NCBI GenBank assembly: GCA_037200385.1
Contig: JBBCGL010000001.1
Location: 3,115,418-3,179,417 of the forward strand
Source of the DNA: Rhizomicrobium sp.
GTDB lineage: Bacteria > Pseudomonadota > Alphaproteobacteria > Micropepsales > Micropepsaceae
Reading direction: 5' to 3'
Length of the DNA stretch: 64,000 nt
The notes below the pieces were generated by a model. It ran no database searches. It was not told the DNA's origin and saw nothing but the letters and a program-made list of their open reading frames with translations. The position numbers were made by a program, and so were the translations under genes. Positions 33,894 through 43,573 of the stretch are shown here, piece by piece (positions within the stretch are counted from its first letter, which is position 1; every line of letters begins with the position of its first letter).

Positions 33894-34985
33894 TCAGCAG
33901 GTCGCGCCTCGCCGCGCCGGCGGCACCGCGCCGCAGGATTCGCGTATGACGAGCTCCGTCGACAAGACGGCGTCCTCGGCGTGCTCGCCCCGCATGAGCT
34001 TGATGAGCGTATCGACCAGCATCTCGCCGGCACGGCGGGTGTCCTGACGAATCGTCGTCAACGCCGGACTCACGATGCTGGCGGCGGAGATGTCGTCGAA
34101 CCCGACCACCGAGACATCCTTCGGCACGTCGATGCCGTTCTTCTTCAGAGCCGAGAGCGCGCCGATGGCGATCATGTCGCTGGCCGCGAAGATCGCATCG
34201 AAGGTCTCGCCGCGCGACAGGATTTCCCGCGCGGCATTCTCGCCGGAGGGAATGGAGCTGAGGGCGTCGGCCTGAAGCGGTGGCACGACATCGAGCCCCG
34301 CCGCCCGCAGCGCGTCGGTATAGCCGCGGTGGCGACCGGAGAACTCCGGATAGCGCGGGGACGCGTAACCCAGAAAAGCGATCCGCCGGCGCCCGAGCGA
34401 GATCAGATGTTGGGTCGCCTGGATCCCGCTCTGGTAGTCGTCGCAGCCGACGGAAGGGCCGGGATGGCCGTCGAGCGCTGCGCCGTAATGCACGAACTTG
34501 GTGCCGAGCTCGGCCAGCTGCTCCAGCTGCGCGCGATAGGCGAGGAAGTCGTCATAGCCGAGAAGGATGATGCCATCGGCCTTGCGCGCGTCCTCATAGT
34601 CGGTGCGCCAATTGCTCGACATATGCTGCAGGGAGATCAGGAGATCGTATCCCCGCATCGCGCAGGACTGCGAGATGGAGCCGAGCATCGACAGGAAGAA
34701 GGGGCTGATAAGCGACACCGCGGAACTGTGATCCTCGAAAAACAGGATCGCGATCGTCCGAGCGTGCTGGCCGCGCAGATTGGAGGCGTTCTTGTCGACC
34801 TTGTAGCCGAGATCCTTGGCGATCAGCGCGATGCGGCGCCGCGTGATATCGCTGATCGTCGGGTCGCCGCGAAGCGCCCGTGAGACCGTGGGCTGGGAAA
34901 CACCCGCGCGCCGCGCAATGTCGAATGAGGTCGGCCGCAGCGGCACGCCCGCGCTGGACAAGGCGGTGCGCTCCTTTTCCCCCAT
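33894..34985 (-). CDS. LacI family transcriptional regulator of the sugar locus
   Basis: From the ATG at 34985 (GGGGAA upstream; an ATG at 35003 is the alternative) the product has 363 residues. The N-terminal LacI helix-turn-helix reads TSFDIARRAGVSQPTVSRALRG, then RRRIALIAKDLGYKVDKNAS with the hinge. The periplasmic-binding-protein-like effector domain contains DGIILLGYDDF, FAASDMIAIGAL and VGFDDI. It lies 150 nt downstream of the TonB receptor gene on the same strand. It is probably the local repressor acting on the two palindromes at 38764 and 38862, with a sugar or sugar phosphate as inducer (inference). Confidence 0.92.
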   Translation of the reverse strand: MGEKERTALSSAGVPLRPTSFDIARRAGVSQPTVSRALRGDPTISDITRRRIALIAKDLGYKVDKNASNLRGQHARTIAILFFEDHSSAVSLISPFFLSMLGSISQSCAMRGYDLLISLQHMSSNWRTDYEDARKADGIILLGYDDFLAYRAQLEQLAELGTKFVHYGAALDGHPGPSVGCDDYQSGIQATQHLISLGRRRIAFLGYASPRYPEFSGRHRGYTDALRAAGLDVVPPLQADALSSIPSGENAAREILSRGETFDAIFAASDMIAIGALSALKKNGIDVPKDVSVVGFDDISAASIVSPALTTIRQDTRRAGEMLVDTLIKLMRGEHAEDAVLSTELVIRESCGAVPPARRGATC

Positions 34986-35138
34986 GGTTCCCCGCGGCTC
35001 CATCGTCAAACCGTTACGATCTTGCCACAAGAACAGGCAGGTTGCATCCGTCTTCTACAAGAAGATCGAGGTGCCGCCGGCAGGCAAAGAAATGGAGCCG
35101 CCGCGGGGAGTGTCGCAGCAGCTCCAAGGCTTCGGGCA

Positions 35139-38100
35139 TCAGTATTTCACGCGGATCGCGACCTGGAACAGACGACCGCTCTGGCTCCACGCCGTATCGA
35201 GCAGCTTGGGCTTGGCGCCGGGCGACAGGGAGGTATCGCCGAGCACCTGCTGCTCGAACACGATCGGGGTATCGAGCAGGTTCGAGGCGTCGAACGACAT
35301 CTGCACATGCTCGTCCAAATCGTAACGGAACGACGCGTCGAGGAAACCGGCGCTCTTCTCGTACATCGGCACGCCGGTGCAGCAATCGAGATTGTCGGTC
35401 AGGAAGGTCGAGCGCCAGTTGTAGGCCAGGCGGATGCTGTAATCCTGCTTCTCGTAGAGCGCCACGATGTTGTAGGAGTCGTCCGAGATGCCGGCCAGGC
35501 GATGCGAGTCGATGACCGCGTTGTCGACCTGCAGACCGCCGCCGAAGCCGATCGTACTACCAGCGATGTAGCCCGGCTCGACCGCCAGGTTGGAGTTGTG
35601 GATGCCGGATTCGTGGGTGTGGGTGTAGTTGAGCTGCGTGCCGAGCCCGTCGAACGGCGCCGGCAGGAAGTCAAAGAAGGTCTGGAAGTTCGCTTCGAGA
35701 CCCCAGAGCTCGCCGCCATCCTTGTTGTTGACCGGGCCCATCACATAGACCGTCTGGGTCGAGCCGTTGTTGGTGAAATTCCGCGCGGCCTCGCCATAGG
35801 AGATGGTGTTGCTCAGCTTCTTGAGGAACAGGTCCGTCGAGAACAGGCTCGACTTGTTGAAGTAGTATTCATAGGAGGCGTCGTAACTCCACGCGGTCTC
35901 GGGCTTCAGCGTCGGATTGCCCGAGCTTGCGGTGAAGACGAAGTTGTAGCCCGTGACGTTGGCCGGGATGTGCGCCGCCGTCGGCGAGTTGTAGATGACG
36001 TATTGCGATGTGCTGCTGACGTCGATGGCCGGCGGCGTGATCTGAACGAAGTTGCGCAGATAGCCGAAGTCCGGACGCGACATCCCTTCGGACACCGCGA
36101 AACGCAGGATCTGCTCGTCGTTCAGCTCGAACTTGAGGTTGGCGCTCGGCAACAAATTGTAGTTGGTCTTGCCGTAGGACGACAGCCCCGATGCCGCGTT
36201 GCTGAAATTCTGCAGCGACGGCGAAAGCCAGCAGGTGATGTTGGTGACGTTGGTGCCGCCCACCGGCGTTGCGCAGGGCGCGCCCGCCGCCGCCGTGTTG
36301 TACCAGGACGACGTCGGATAAGAGATGCCGCCCGAGCTGGTCAGGTCGGTCTGGACGAAGCGCACGCCGACATTGCCCGACACCGCGATGTCGAAGAACT
36401 TCAGATCTTCGCCACCGAAATCGACCATGGCGTACGCCGCCGCGGTCTTCTCGCTCACGTCGAGCAGCTCTGACGGCTCAAAGCAGCCGGCGGTATCCTG
36501 GGGACGGTCGCAGATCGGCGTCCAGCCCAGCGATGAGCCGGTGGCTTTCCCGCCGAGCGCCTGAGCGACCTTGCCCCAGTCCTCCAGCGTGCTGTTGTTC
36601 AGGAAGTACATCGGCCCGGTGTTGAGGACCTTGCCGTTGTAGAAGCCGTTGAAGCTGTCGGTCGTCCAGATCCCCGAACCATAGCCTTGGAACTGCGTCG
36701 TCCCGTTGTAGCCGGAGCAGCCCGCCGGATAGGCCGCGGCCGAGGTGTTGGCGAGGCTGAAGCTCGGACCGTTGCACATATATGTGCCGACGACCCCATT
36801 CCAGTTATAGGCCGAGTAACGCACCAGTTGATCGCGCACCGCATAGCGCGCGCCGACCCTGATCGCTTCCAGCCAGCCGTTCTCAGGCCGGTAGTCGACA
36901 TCACCGCGGATCGCCAGCTCCTTGGCGCCGTTGTCTTCCATGTGGTCCTGGATGAAGTCGCTGTAGTAGTTCGCGAGGTTGCCCTGGAAGCCGGGCGCGT
37001 AGTTGATGTTGTCGCCGGGCAGGACCTTGATCGAAGGCGGGCCGTCACCGTCGCGCTCGTACTGGGCGTTCACCTGGATGTCGTCGGCCACCAGCATGTC
37101 GTTGTTGCTGGTCTTGGCGCCGACATAGGAGCCGTCGAAGGCGACGCGCAGCTGGTCGGTCGGATTCCACTGCGCGTTGAGCGAGTAGTTCCGCGTCGCC
37201 TCGGAGTGGTCGAACACACGCGCCTGGTCTTCGAGCTGCGGGCCGACGGTCGGCGCGCCGTTGAAGCTCGACGTGACGCAGCCGCCACCGCCGCAATAGG
37301 GCACATAAGGCACGCCGGGAACGGCCGAAGCGTCGTTGGCCGCCTGTGCCGTGCTGCCAGCCCAGGACGCCGCCCATGCCGATCCGTAGTACTGGTTGGC
37401 GAGGACGCCCGACTTCAGCGTCCCGTTGGGATTGAAGGCGAAGTTCGGCGTCCCCGCGGCAGGCACGACCGTCGCCGCGTTCAGCGGATCGAAGCCCGGC
37501 GCGGCCCACAGGCTGAAGAAATCGAAGTTGGCGCTGTGCTCCAGCCAGGCATTGCGATAGGCGAATTCGTTGTACTGCGCGGTGACGATGAAGTCCTCCG
37601 ACGGGTCGGAGTACTGGAAAGCCACCGACTCGCCTTCGCGCTTGCGGTTGTAGTTGACCCTCGAATAGTTCACCTCGTCCGGCAGATACTGCCAGCCCGA
37701 GCCGCCATAGGGCGAAGCCGTGCAGGGGATGGAGCCGTCCGAATTCACGATCGCCATGCCGCCCGACATATCGCCGGCCGAGCAGAACGTGCCGGTGCGC
37801 ATCATCACGACCGAGTTGGTCTGCGTCACGACATGGGAGTTCGAATAGCCGACCAGGACGCCGAACTTGCCGATCGTGGTGTCGAAATTCTTGGCGCCGA
37901 TGATCGAGTAGTCGAACGTCCCGTCGTCGGAGCGGTCGTTGTAGTTGCCCTTCACCGACAGCGCCAAGGTGTGGTCGTCGAAATCGAACGGCAGGCGCGT
38001 GCGCAAATTGACCGAGCCGGCGATGCCGCCCTCGATCAGATCCGCGGTCTGGTTCTTGTAGGTGTCGATGCCCTGCATCATCTCGGGCGAGACGTCGTTG

Positions 38101-38555
38101 AAGTTCAAGCCGCGATCGGCGTCGGCCGAGAAGCTGTCGCGCCCGTTGAGCTCGGTGCGGACCTGGGTGAGGCCGCGGACCAGCACGGAGGTCGGCTCGC
38201 CCGAGGGATGGGTCGTGTCGTCGCTCGATTGCAGGCGCGACACCGTGATGCCGGGCACGCGCTGCAGCGCGTCGGAGACCGACTTGTCCGGGAACACGCC
38301 GATGTCCTGCGCGTCGATGGAATCGACGATCGTGTCGGCGTTCCGCTTGACCTGTATCGCGTTCTCGAGCGAGGCGCGAACGCCGGTCACGACGACGGTC
38401 TCGACCTGGCCGGTCCCGCTGCCATTGCCGTTGCCATTGCTGCTGTTCGGCGCGGTTTGCGCCTGGGCCGCACCGGCCGCCGCGAACAGCGCCAGCGCCA
38501 CAAGCGATACGCCGCTTCTCAGCAGCGCCGCACGCCCCATACGATCATTGCACAT
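35139..38555 (-). CDS. TonB-dependent receptor, oligosaccharide type (TonB-Xanth-Caul family)
   Basis: The 1138-residue protein starts with a signal peptide ending AGAAQAQ after a GGGAGG site. A Ser/Asn/Gly-rich spacer and the TonB box-like QVETVVVTGVRASL follow. The plug domain has VFPDKSVSDALQRVPGITVSR, VRGLTQVRTELNGR and IDTYKNQTADLIEGGIAGSVNLRT. The large barrel ends with the aromatic C-terminus LFQVAIRVKY. The plug signature is that of the long Caulobacter/Xanthomonas receptors, which include maltodextrin transporter MalA. It sits opposite genes for a phosphoglucomutase, a permease and a GH65 phosphorylase, so it most likely brings an alpha-glucan oligosaccharide through the outer membrane. 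The LacI gene follows on the same strand. Confidence 0.94.
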   Translation of the reverse strand: MCNDRMGRAALLRSGVSLVALALFAAAGAAQAQTAPNSSNGNGNGSGTGQVETVVVTGVRASLENAIQVKRNADTIVDSIDAQDIGVFPDKSVSDALQRVPGITVSRLQSSDDTTHPSGEPTSVLVRGLTQVRTELNGRDSFSADADRGLNFNDVSPEMMQGIDTYKNQTADLIEGGIAGSVNLRTRLPFDFDDHTLALSVKGNYNDRSDDGTFDYSIIGAKNFDTTIGKFGVLVGYSNSHVVTQTNSVVMMRTGTFCSAGDMSGGMAIVNSDGSIPCTASPYGGSGWQYLPDEVNYSRVNYNRKREGESVAFQYSDPSEDFIVTAQYNEFAYRNAWLEHSANFDFFSLWAAPGFDPLNAATVVPAAGTPNFAFNPNGTLKSGVLANQYYGSAWAASWAGSTAQAANDASAVPGVPYVPYCGGGGCVTSSFNGAPTVGPQLEDQARVFDHSEATRNYSLNAQWNPTDQLRVAFDGSYVGAKTSNNDMLVADDIQVNAQYERDGDGPPSIKVLPGDNINYAPGFQGNLANYYSDFIQDHMEDNGAKELAIRGDVDYRPENGWLEAIRVGARYAVRDQLVRYSAYNWNGVVGTYMCNGPSFSLANTSAAAYPAGCSGYNGTTQFQGYGSGIWTTDSFNGFYNGKVLNTGPMYFLNNSTLEDWGKVAQALGGKATGSSLGWTPICDRPQDTAGCFEPSELLDVSEKTAAAYAMVDFGGEDLKFFDIAVSGNVGVRFVQTDLTSSGGISYPTSSWYNTAAAGAPCATPVGGTNVTNITCWLSPSLQNFSNAASGLSSYGKTNYNLLPSANLKFELNDEQILRFAVSEGMSRPDFGYLRNFVQITPPAIDVSSTSQYVIYNSPTAAHIPANVTGYNFVFTASSGNPTLKPETAWSYDASYEYYFNKSSLFSTDLFLKKLSNTISYGEAARNFTNNGSTQTVYVMGPVNNKDGGELWGLEANFQTFFDFLPAPFDGLGTQLNYTHTHESGIHNSNLAVEPGYIAGSTIGFGGGLQVDNAVIDSHRLAGISDDSYNIVALYEKQDYSIRLAYNWRSTFLTDNLDCCTGVPMYEKSAGFLDASFRYDLDEHVQMSFDASNLLDTPIVFEQQVLGDTSLSPGAKPKLLDTAWSQSGRLFQVAIRVKY

Positions 38556-38763
38556 TTCAAACGACCTCCCCGGATTCTATCGTTATATGTCGCCGGTCGA
38601 GCCGGCTTTGACTTCGTGGTGAGCGCATGGCTCGGCTGACTTGAGACTTGCCCCCTCTGCTCACCCGCCTTGCCGAAGCGATCCCTCATCGCGGTCGGTG
38701 CAAAGCACGGCGTGATTGCGTCGCATAATAGTTCGACCGAACGCGCTTCGATGCCAACACCTC

Positions 38764-38777
38764 CGTATACGTATACG
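38764..38777. promoter_or_regulatory. Putative LacI operator 1 (perfect palindrome)
   Basis: CGTATACGTATACG is its own reverse complement, about 209 bp upstream of the TonB receptor start. Its centre, ATACGTAT, is shared with the second palindrome at 38862. It is a likely site for the LacI protein encoded at 33894-34985; this is inferred from position and symmetry. Confidence 0.6.
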
Positions 38778-38861
38778 TGCACATTGATGGATCGAGGGCG
38801 CCGCGTATTGCTTTTCGGTCACAGCTGCAGCGGACCGGATGCGCGCAGCATCGACGATCAA

Positions 38862-38875
38862 CGCATACGTATGCG
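38862..38875. promoter_or_regulatory. Putative LacI operator 2 (perfect palindrome)
   Basis: CGCATACGTATGCG is a perfect palindrome with the same ATACGTAT core as operator 1, about 101 bp before the beta-phosphoglucomutase ATG. Two like sites near 98 bp apart suit a looping repressor controlling both divergent transcripts. Confidence 0.6.
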
Positions 38876-38975
38876 CGCAGATTGGCCGATGGAGGTGAGC
38901 ACAGATAGTGTGGAGGTCGTGCGGCGGCGACTTTGACGACAAAGAACAACAAGCGATCCGGGGGAACGCCGAGTC

Positions 38976-39746
38976 ATGCATTTCGATGGCGCGATTTTCG
39001 ACATGGACGGCGTCATCACCCACACGGCATCCGTTCATTTTCACGCCTGGAAGGAAACGTTCGACGCATTCCTCGCCAGCGATCGCGCCGACGCGTTCAC
39101 CCGGGCGGACTATCTCGCCCATGTCGATGGGCGCCCGCGATACATGGGCGTCGAAGCCTTTCTGCAGTCGAGAAACCTGCACTTGCCGTTCGGCGCGCCG
39201 AATGATCCGGCCGGCGCCGCCACGATCTGCGGGCTTGGAAACCGCAAGAACGTCCTGTTCAACGAGATCGTCGAGGAGAACGGTGTGGTCGTCTTCGACT
39301 CGACCCTGGCCCTGATCGGCGAATTGCGCCGCGGCGGAATCAAGGTCGCCGTCGCGACGTCGAGCAAGAACGGCGAGCGCATCCTGAAGAAGGCGGGCCT
39401 GACCGACCTCTTCGACGGCCATGTGGACGGCGCGGACGCCGAGGCTCGCGGCTTGAAGGGCAAGCCCGAGCCCGACCTTTTCCGCGCGGCGAGCGATGCG
39501 ATCGGCGTCGCGCCGCGGCGCACCCTGGTGGTCGAGGATGCCCAGGCGGGCGTCGAAGCGGGCGTGCGCGGCGGGTTCGGGCTTGTCCTGGGCGTGGCGC
39601 GCGAGAACAACGAGGCCGCGCTGCACCGCGCCGGGGCCGATATCGTCGTGACCGACCTCGCCGAGATCTCGCTGGCGCAAATCGATCGGCTGTTTCACGA
39701 ACGGGACATGAAGCGCGCGCGGACCTGCGGTACGGTGCGCGCATGA
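38976..39746 (+). CDS. Beta-phosphoglucomutase family HAD hydrolase
   Basis: The 256-residue protein has the HAD nucleophile motif FDGAIFDMDGVITHTA (Asp near residue 9 with the general acid two residues on), a helical cap, motif II VAVATSSKNGERIL and motif III/IV TLVVEDAQAGVEAGVRGG. This is the beta-PGM type rather than a plain phosphatase. It would turn beta-glucose 1-phosphate, the product of inverting GH65 phosphorylases, into glucose 6-phosphate. The permease and GH65 genes follow with 4-nt overlaps, so the three form one operon under the palindromic operators. Confidence 0.92.
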   Translation: MHFDGAIFDMDGVITHTASVHFHAWKETFDAFLASDRADAFTRADYLAHVDGRPRYMGVEAFLQSRNLHLPFGAPNDPAGAATICGLGNRKNVLFNEIVEENGVVVFDSTLALIGELRRGGIKVAVATSSKNGERILKKAGLTDLFDGHVDGADAEARGLKGKPEPDLFRAASDAIGVAPRRTLVVEDAQAGVEAGVRGGFGLVLGVARENNEAALHRAGADIVVTDLAEISLAQIDRLFHERDMKRARTCGTVRA

Positions 39747-41236
39747 GGGGCAAACCCACGCTTCCTTTCTGGCAGCTCTGGAACATGAGCTTCGGCTACG
39801 TCGGAATCCAATTCGGATTCGCGCTGCAGAACGCCAATGTCAGCCGCATCTTCGAGACGCTCGGCGCCAAGATCGACAATATCCCGATCCTGTGGATCGC
39901 CGCGCCGATATCCGGCCTGCTGATCCAGCCCATCATCGGCCATCTGAGCGACAAGACGTGGAACGGGCTCGGCCGGCGCAAGCCTTATTTCCTGGCGGGG
40001 GCGCTTCTGTCCTCGCTGGCGCTGATCGCAATGCCGAATTCGCCCGCGCTTTGGGTGGCGGCGGGCATGCTGTGGCTGATGGACGGCGCCATCAACGTGA
40101 CGATGCAGCCCTTCCGCGCCCTCATCGGCGACATGCTGCCGGACGCGCAGCACACCCAGGGCTTCGCGGTCCAGACCTTCTTCATTGGTGTCAGTTCGGT
40201 GGTCGCGTCGCTGATGCCTTATCTTCTGGCCAACGGTCTCGGCGTCGCGAACACGGCGGCAGCGGGCGAGATTCCACCGTCTGTCAAATGGTCGTTCTAT
40301 ATCGGCGGTGCGACGTTCCTGTTCACGGTCCTATGGACGATCCTGACGGTCAGGGAATACTCGCCCGCGGAACATGAGGGCTTCGCCGCCAGCAGCCGTG
40401 CGGCCACATCGCCGGTGCGGCCCGAGGCGCGCTCTTATTATATGCAGGGCGGCCTGCTGCTCGCCTTCGGTCTCATCCTGACCTGGCTCATCCATGTCCT
40501 GGATTGGTATGACGGCCTGTACATCCTCTCGATCGGCCTTGCGGTCTACGGCGCGCTGCAGATCGAGGCCGCCCGGCGGCACGCCGCGGGCAGGACGGGC
40601 GGCCTGGTCGAGATCGTCGCCGACCTGCGCCACATGCCCAAGACGCTGACGCAGCTCGCGCTCGTCACGGTGCTGACCTGGTTCGCGCTGTTCGCGATGT
40701 TCATCTATGCGACGCCGGCCGTGACGCGCTTTCACTTCGGCGCCACCGACGCGACCTCGGCGCTCTACAACGACGCCGCCAATTGGGTCGGCGTGCTGAT
40801 GGCCGTCTATAACGGCGTCGCCGCGGTCGTGGCGTTCCTGCTGCCCGTCGTCGCGCGCCGCATCGGGCGCGTGTCCACCCATGTCGCCTGCCTGGTCATC
40901 GGCGGCGCGGGCCTGATCTCGATGTATCTTTTCACCGACCCGAAGCTGCTGCTGGTCTCGATGACGGCCATCGGCATCGCCTGGGCGAGCCTGCTCACCA
41001 TCCCCTACGCCATCCTGTCCAGCGCGGTGCCGCATCACAAGATGGGCGTGTACATGGGCATGTTCAATCTCTTCGTCGTCATCCCGCAGATCCTCGCCTC
41101 GGCCATCCTGGGCCTTCTGGTCCGCACGCTTTTCCACGGCCAGGCGATCTACGCCATCGTGCTGGGCGGCGCGGCGATGGTGCTGTCCGGGATCGCCATG
41201 GCGTTCGTGCGCGATCCTGCCCGGGAGCCCGCATGA
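39743..41236 (+). CDS. MFS sugar permease (GPH/SLC45-like, MalY-type)
   Basis: The 497-residue membrane protein has about 12 helices. It begins LPFWQLWNMSFGYVGIQFGFALQNAN and has GLLIQPIIGHLSDKTW followed by GRRKPYFLAGA, the sugar-transporter loop between helices 2 and 3. This is the pattern of disaccharide:cation symporters such as the Caulobacter maltose permease and plant/animal SLC45. It would bring the disaccharide left by periplasmic cleavage into the cytoplasm for the GH65 phosphorylase. It overlaps both neighbours by 4 nt (ATGA each). Confidence 0.9.
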   Translation: MRGKPTLPFWQLWNMSFGYVGIQFGFALQNANVSRIFETLGAKIDNIPILWIAAPISGLLIQPIIGHLSDKTWNGLGRRKPYFLAGALLSSLALIAMPNSPALWVAAGMLWLMDGAINVTMQPFRALIGDMLPDAQHTQGFAVQTFFIGVSSVVASLMPYLLANGLGVANTAAAGEIPPSVKWSFYIGGATFLFTVLWTILTVREYSPAEHEGFAASSRAATSPVRPEARSYYMQGGLLLAFGLILTWLIHVLDWYDGLYILSIGLAVYGALQIEAARRHAAGRTGGLVEIVADLRHMPKTLTQLALVTVLTWFALFAMFIYATPAVTRFHFGATDATSALYNDAANWVGVLMAVYNGVAAVVAFLLPVVARRIGRVSTHVACLVIGGAGLISMYLFTDPKLLLVSMTAIGIAWASLLTIPYAILSSAVPHHKMGVYMGMFNLFVVIPQILASAILGLLVRTLFHGQAIYAIVLGGAAMVLSGIAMAFVRDPAREPA

Positions 41237-43569
41237 GCGATACTTGGAAGGTCCAGACCGACCGGTTCGCGAATGATGGCGAGTCCATCATGCGGAACGG
41301 AAACATCTACCAGCTCGCGAACGGCTATATGGGCTATCGCGGGACGCTCGACGAATTCGGCCCGGACGAGATGGTCGCGGTCACCTTGGCGGGCCTGTAC
41401 GACCAGGTCGGCGATGCCTGGCGCGAGCCGGTCAACGCGCCGAACGGCGGCTTCACGCGGATCGCGGTCGACGGCGCCGGGATTTCCGCACGCACGACGC
41501 CGATCCGGAGCCATCGGCAAAGCATCGACTTGCGCAAGGCCGTCTTCGAACGCGAGACCGTGTTCGATCTGTCCGGCGCCCTCATCACGATCCGCTCGGT
41601 GCGCTTTCTGAGCGCCGACGACCCGCATCTGGGCGTCGTCCGCTACAGCGTCACCTGCGACCGCGCGGCCGGCCTCCGGATCGAGACGGGGATCGACGGC
41701 GGGATATGGGACTTGAACGGGCCGCATTTGCCCGAGCTGCGCGCCGAGATCCAGGACGGCGTCCTGCTGATGAGCGGCCTCGCGAGCGAAACGGCGCGGA
41801 AGGTCGTCGTTGCCGAGCTCTGCGACTTCGACTTCGGCGTCCAGGAGCATCTGCAAGACCGAGGCAAAAATCTTCGGATCGTCGAGCTGCGGGCCGCGGC
41901 GGGCAGGACCTACACCTTCGACAAGTATTTCGCGGTCTATACGGGCAACGACCGGGTCGCGATGCCGATCGAGTCGGCGGCCGTCGCCGCGGTCAAGGAT
42001 GCGCGCAGCCTGGGCTACGCGCGGTGCCAGGAGCGCCATGGCGCGCGCTGGTCGGACAAATGGGCCGCCAGCGACGTGACGATCGAGGGCGACGACGAGG
42101 CGCAGCTCGCCCTGCGCTACAGCATCTTCCAGCTCCTGCTCGCCGCACCGGTCGAGGGCAGCGGCAATTCCATTCCGGCCCGAGCGCTGTCGGGCCAGGC
42201 CTACAAGGGCGCGGTGTTCTGGGACACCGAGACCTTCATGCTGCCGTTCTTCCTGCACACCTGTCCGGCAAAGGCCGCCGAGCTCCTGCGCTACCGGATC
42301 CGCACGCTCGACGGCGCGCGCCGCAAGGCGCGGACGGAAGGCGCCGGATACCGGGGCGCGTTCTATGCCTGGGAAAGCCAGGAAACCGGCGACGACGCCT
42401 GCAGCTATTTCAACATCGGCGATCCTTTGACCAAGCGCGAGCTGCGCACCCATTTCCGCGACAAGCAGATTCATATCAGCGGCGATGTCGCGATCGCGAT
42501 GTGGGAATATTTCCGGCTGACCGGCGACGACACGCTGTTGCTGGAGGGCGGGGCGGAAGTCATCCTGGAATGCGCGCGGTTCTATTATTCCTATGCCTAC
42601 TTCAAGAGAGACAAGAACCGTTACGAAATCCTCGACGTCATCGGTCCCGACGAATACCACGAGCGGGTGAACAACAACGCGTTCACCAACCGCGTCGCCA
42701 AGGCGACGTTCGAGATCGCCGGCGCGACGATCGCCCATCTGCGCGCGCAGCACCCGGCCCGGCTCGAGGCGCTGGTCGGCAAGATCGGCATCGCGCAGGA
42801 GCTGGCGCTGCTCGCGGAGGCGGGACGGCTGCTCTACGTCCCCGAGCCCGATCCCAAATCCGGACTGATCGAGCAATTCGAGGGCTACTTCAACCTGAAG
42901 GACGTCGCGATCGCCGAGCTGGAGGCACGGCGCATCCACCCCGACGAATATCTCGGCGCCGGACAGGGCCTTGCGGTCCCGACCAAGGTGATCAAGCAGG
43001 CCGACGTCGTGATGCTGCTGGCGCTGTTCAAGAGCGGCTATTCGCCGGACGTGATGCGCGCGAACTGGAGATACTACGAGCCGCGCACCGAGCATGGCTC
43101 GAGCCTCAGTGCCTCGGCCTATGCGCTGGTGGCGGCCGAGTTCGGCGATCTCGAAAACGCCTACCGCTACTTCATGAAGACCGCGACCATCGATCTGGAA
43201 GCGCGGTACAAGGTGTTCGCGGGAACCGTGTTCATGAGCGGCTCGCACCCCGCCGCCAATGGCGGCGCCTGGATGGCCTGCCTTTTCGGCTTTGCCGGCC
43301 TCGCCGCGGACGAAAAGCAGGTGTCGATCGCGCCGCGCCTTTACGAGACCTGGCGCAGCCTGAGCTTCCAGCTCACGCATCGCGGCGGCCGCTATGCCGT
43401 GTGGGTGTCGCCGGAGCACGTGACCGTCGCGGCGGCCGCGACCAACCGGCAGGCGGGCAGCTTTGCCGTCTGGGGCCGCGTCATCGAATGCCGGCCCGGC
43501 GAAAGCTGTTCGTGGGAGGCGCGATCTTCGTCTGGCGTGGCGGCGTCCGGCAGACACCTTCGCGCTTAG
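41233..43569 (+). CDS. GH65 glycoside phosphorylase (maltose / nigerose / kojibiose / trehalose type)
   Basis: The 778-residue protein is a full GH65 enzyme: N-terminal beta-sandwich (NGNIYQLANGYMGYRGTLDE), then the (alpha/alpha)6 barrel with GAVFWDTETFMLPFFL, and the general acid Glu474 in DVIGPDEYHERVNNNAFTN. GH65 phosphorylases cut an alpha-linked glucose disaccharide with phosphate, giving beta-glucose 1-phosphate and glucose. The beta-phosphoglucomutase gene in the same operon fits exactly. Which linkage is used cannot be read from the sequence by eye; the neighbouring GH87-like protein would favour nigerose (alpha-1,3). It overlaps the permease gene by 4 nt, and the next gene begins 4 nt after its stop. 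Confidence 0.93.
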   Translation: MSDTWKVQTDRFANDGESIMRNGNIYQLANGYMGYRGTLDEFGPDEMVAVTLAGLYDQVGDAWREPVNAPNGGFTRIAVDGAGISARTTPIRSHRQSIDLRKAVFERETVFDLSGALITIRSVRFLSADDPHLGVVRYSVTCDRAAGLRIETGIDGGIWDLNGPHLPELRAEIQDGVLLMSGLASETARKVVVAELCDFDFGVQEHLQDRGKNLRIVELRAAAGRTYTFDKYFAVYTGNDRVAMPIESAAVAAVKDARSLGYARCQERHGARWSDKWAASDVTIEGDDEAQLALRYSIFQLLLAAPVEGSGNSIPARALSGQAYKGAVFWDTETFMLPFFLHTCPAKAAELLRYRIRTLDGARRKARTEGAGYRGAFYAWESQETGDDACSYFNIGDPLTKRELRTHFRDKQIHISGDVAIAMWEYFRLTGDDTLLLEGGAEVILECARFYYSYAYFKRDKNRYEILDVIGPDEYHERVNNNAFTNRVAKATFEIAGATIAHLRAQHPARLEALVGKIGIAQELALLAEAGRLLYVPEPDPKSGLIEQFEGYFNLKDVAIAELEARRIHPDEYLGAGQGLAVPTKVIKQADVVMLLALFKSGYSPDVMRANWRYYEPRTEHGSSLSASAYALVAAEFGDLENAYRYFMKTATIDLEARYKVFAGTVFMSGSHPAANGGAWMACLFGFAGLAADEKQVSIAPRLYETWRSLSFQLTHRGGRYAVWVSPEHVTVAAAATNRQAGSFAVWGRVIECRPGESCSWEARSSSGVAASGRHLRA

Positions 43570-43573
43570 CATC

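Larger units (their letters stand above)
38556..38975. promoter_or_regulatory. Divergent control region of the sugar locus
   Basis: These 420 bp between the TonB receptor and beta-phosphoglucomutase genes hold no supported gene. They contain two perfect 14-bp palindromes, listed separately, 98 bp apart centre to centre. A GGGGGAA site precedes the plus-strand ATG. Confidence 0.7.

Noticed and set aside
35014-35142. 41-codon frame (MPEALELLRHSPRRLHFF...) overlapping the TonB receptor stop
   Set aside because: The TGATG overlap hints at coupling, but there is no ribosome-binding site, no recognisable family, and the length is within chance.
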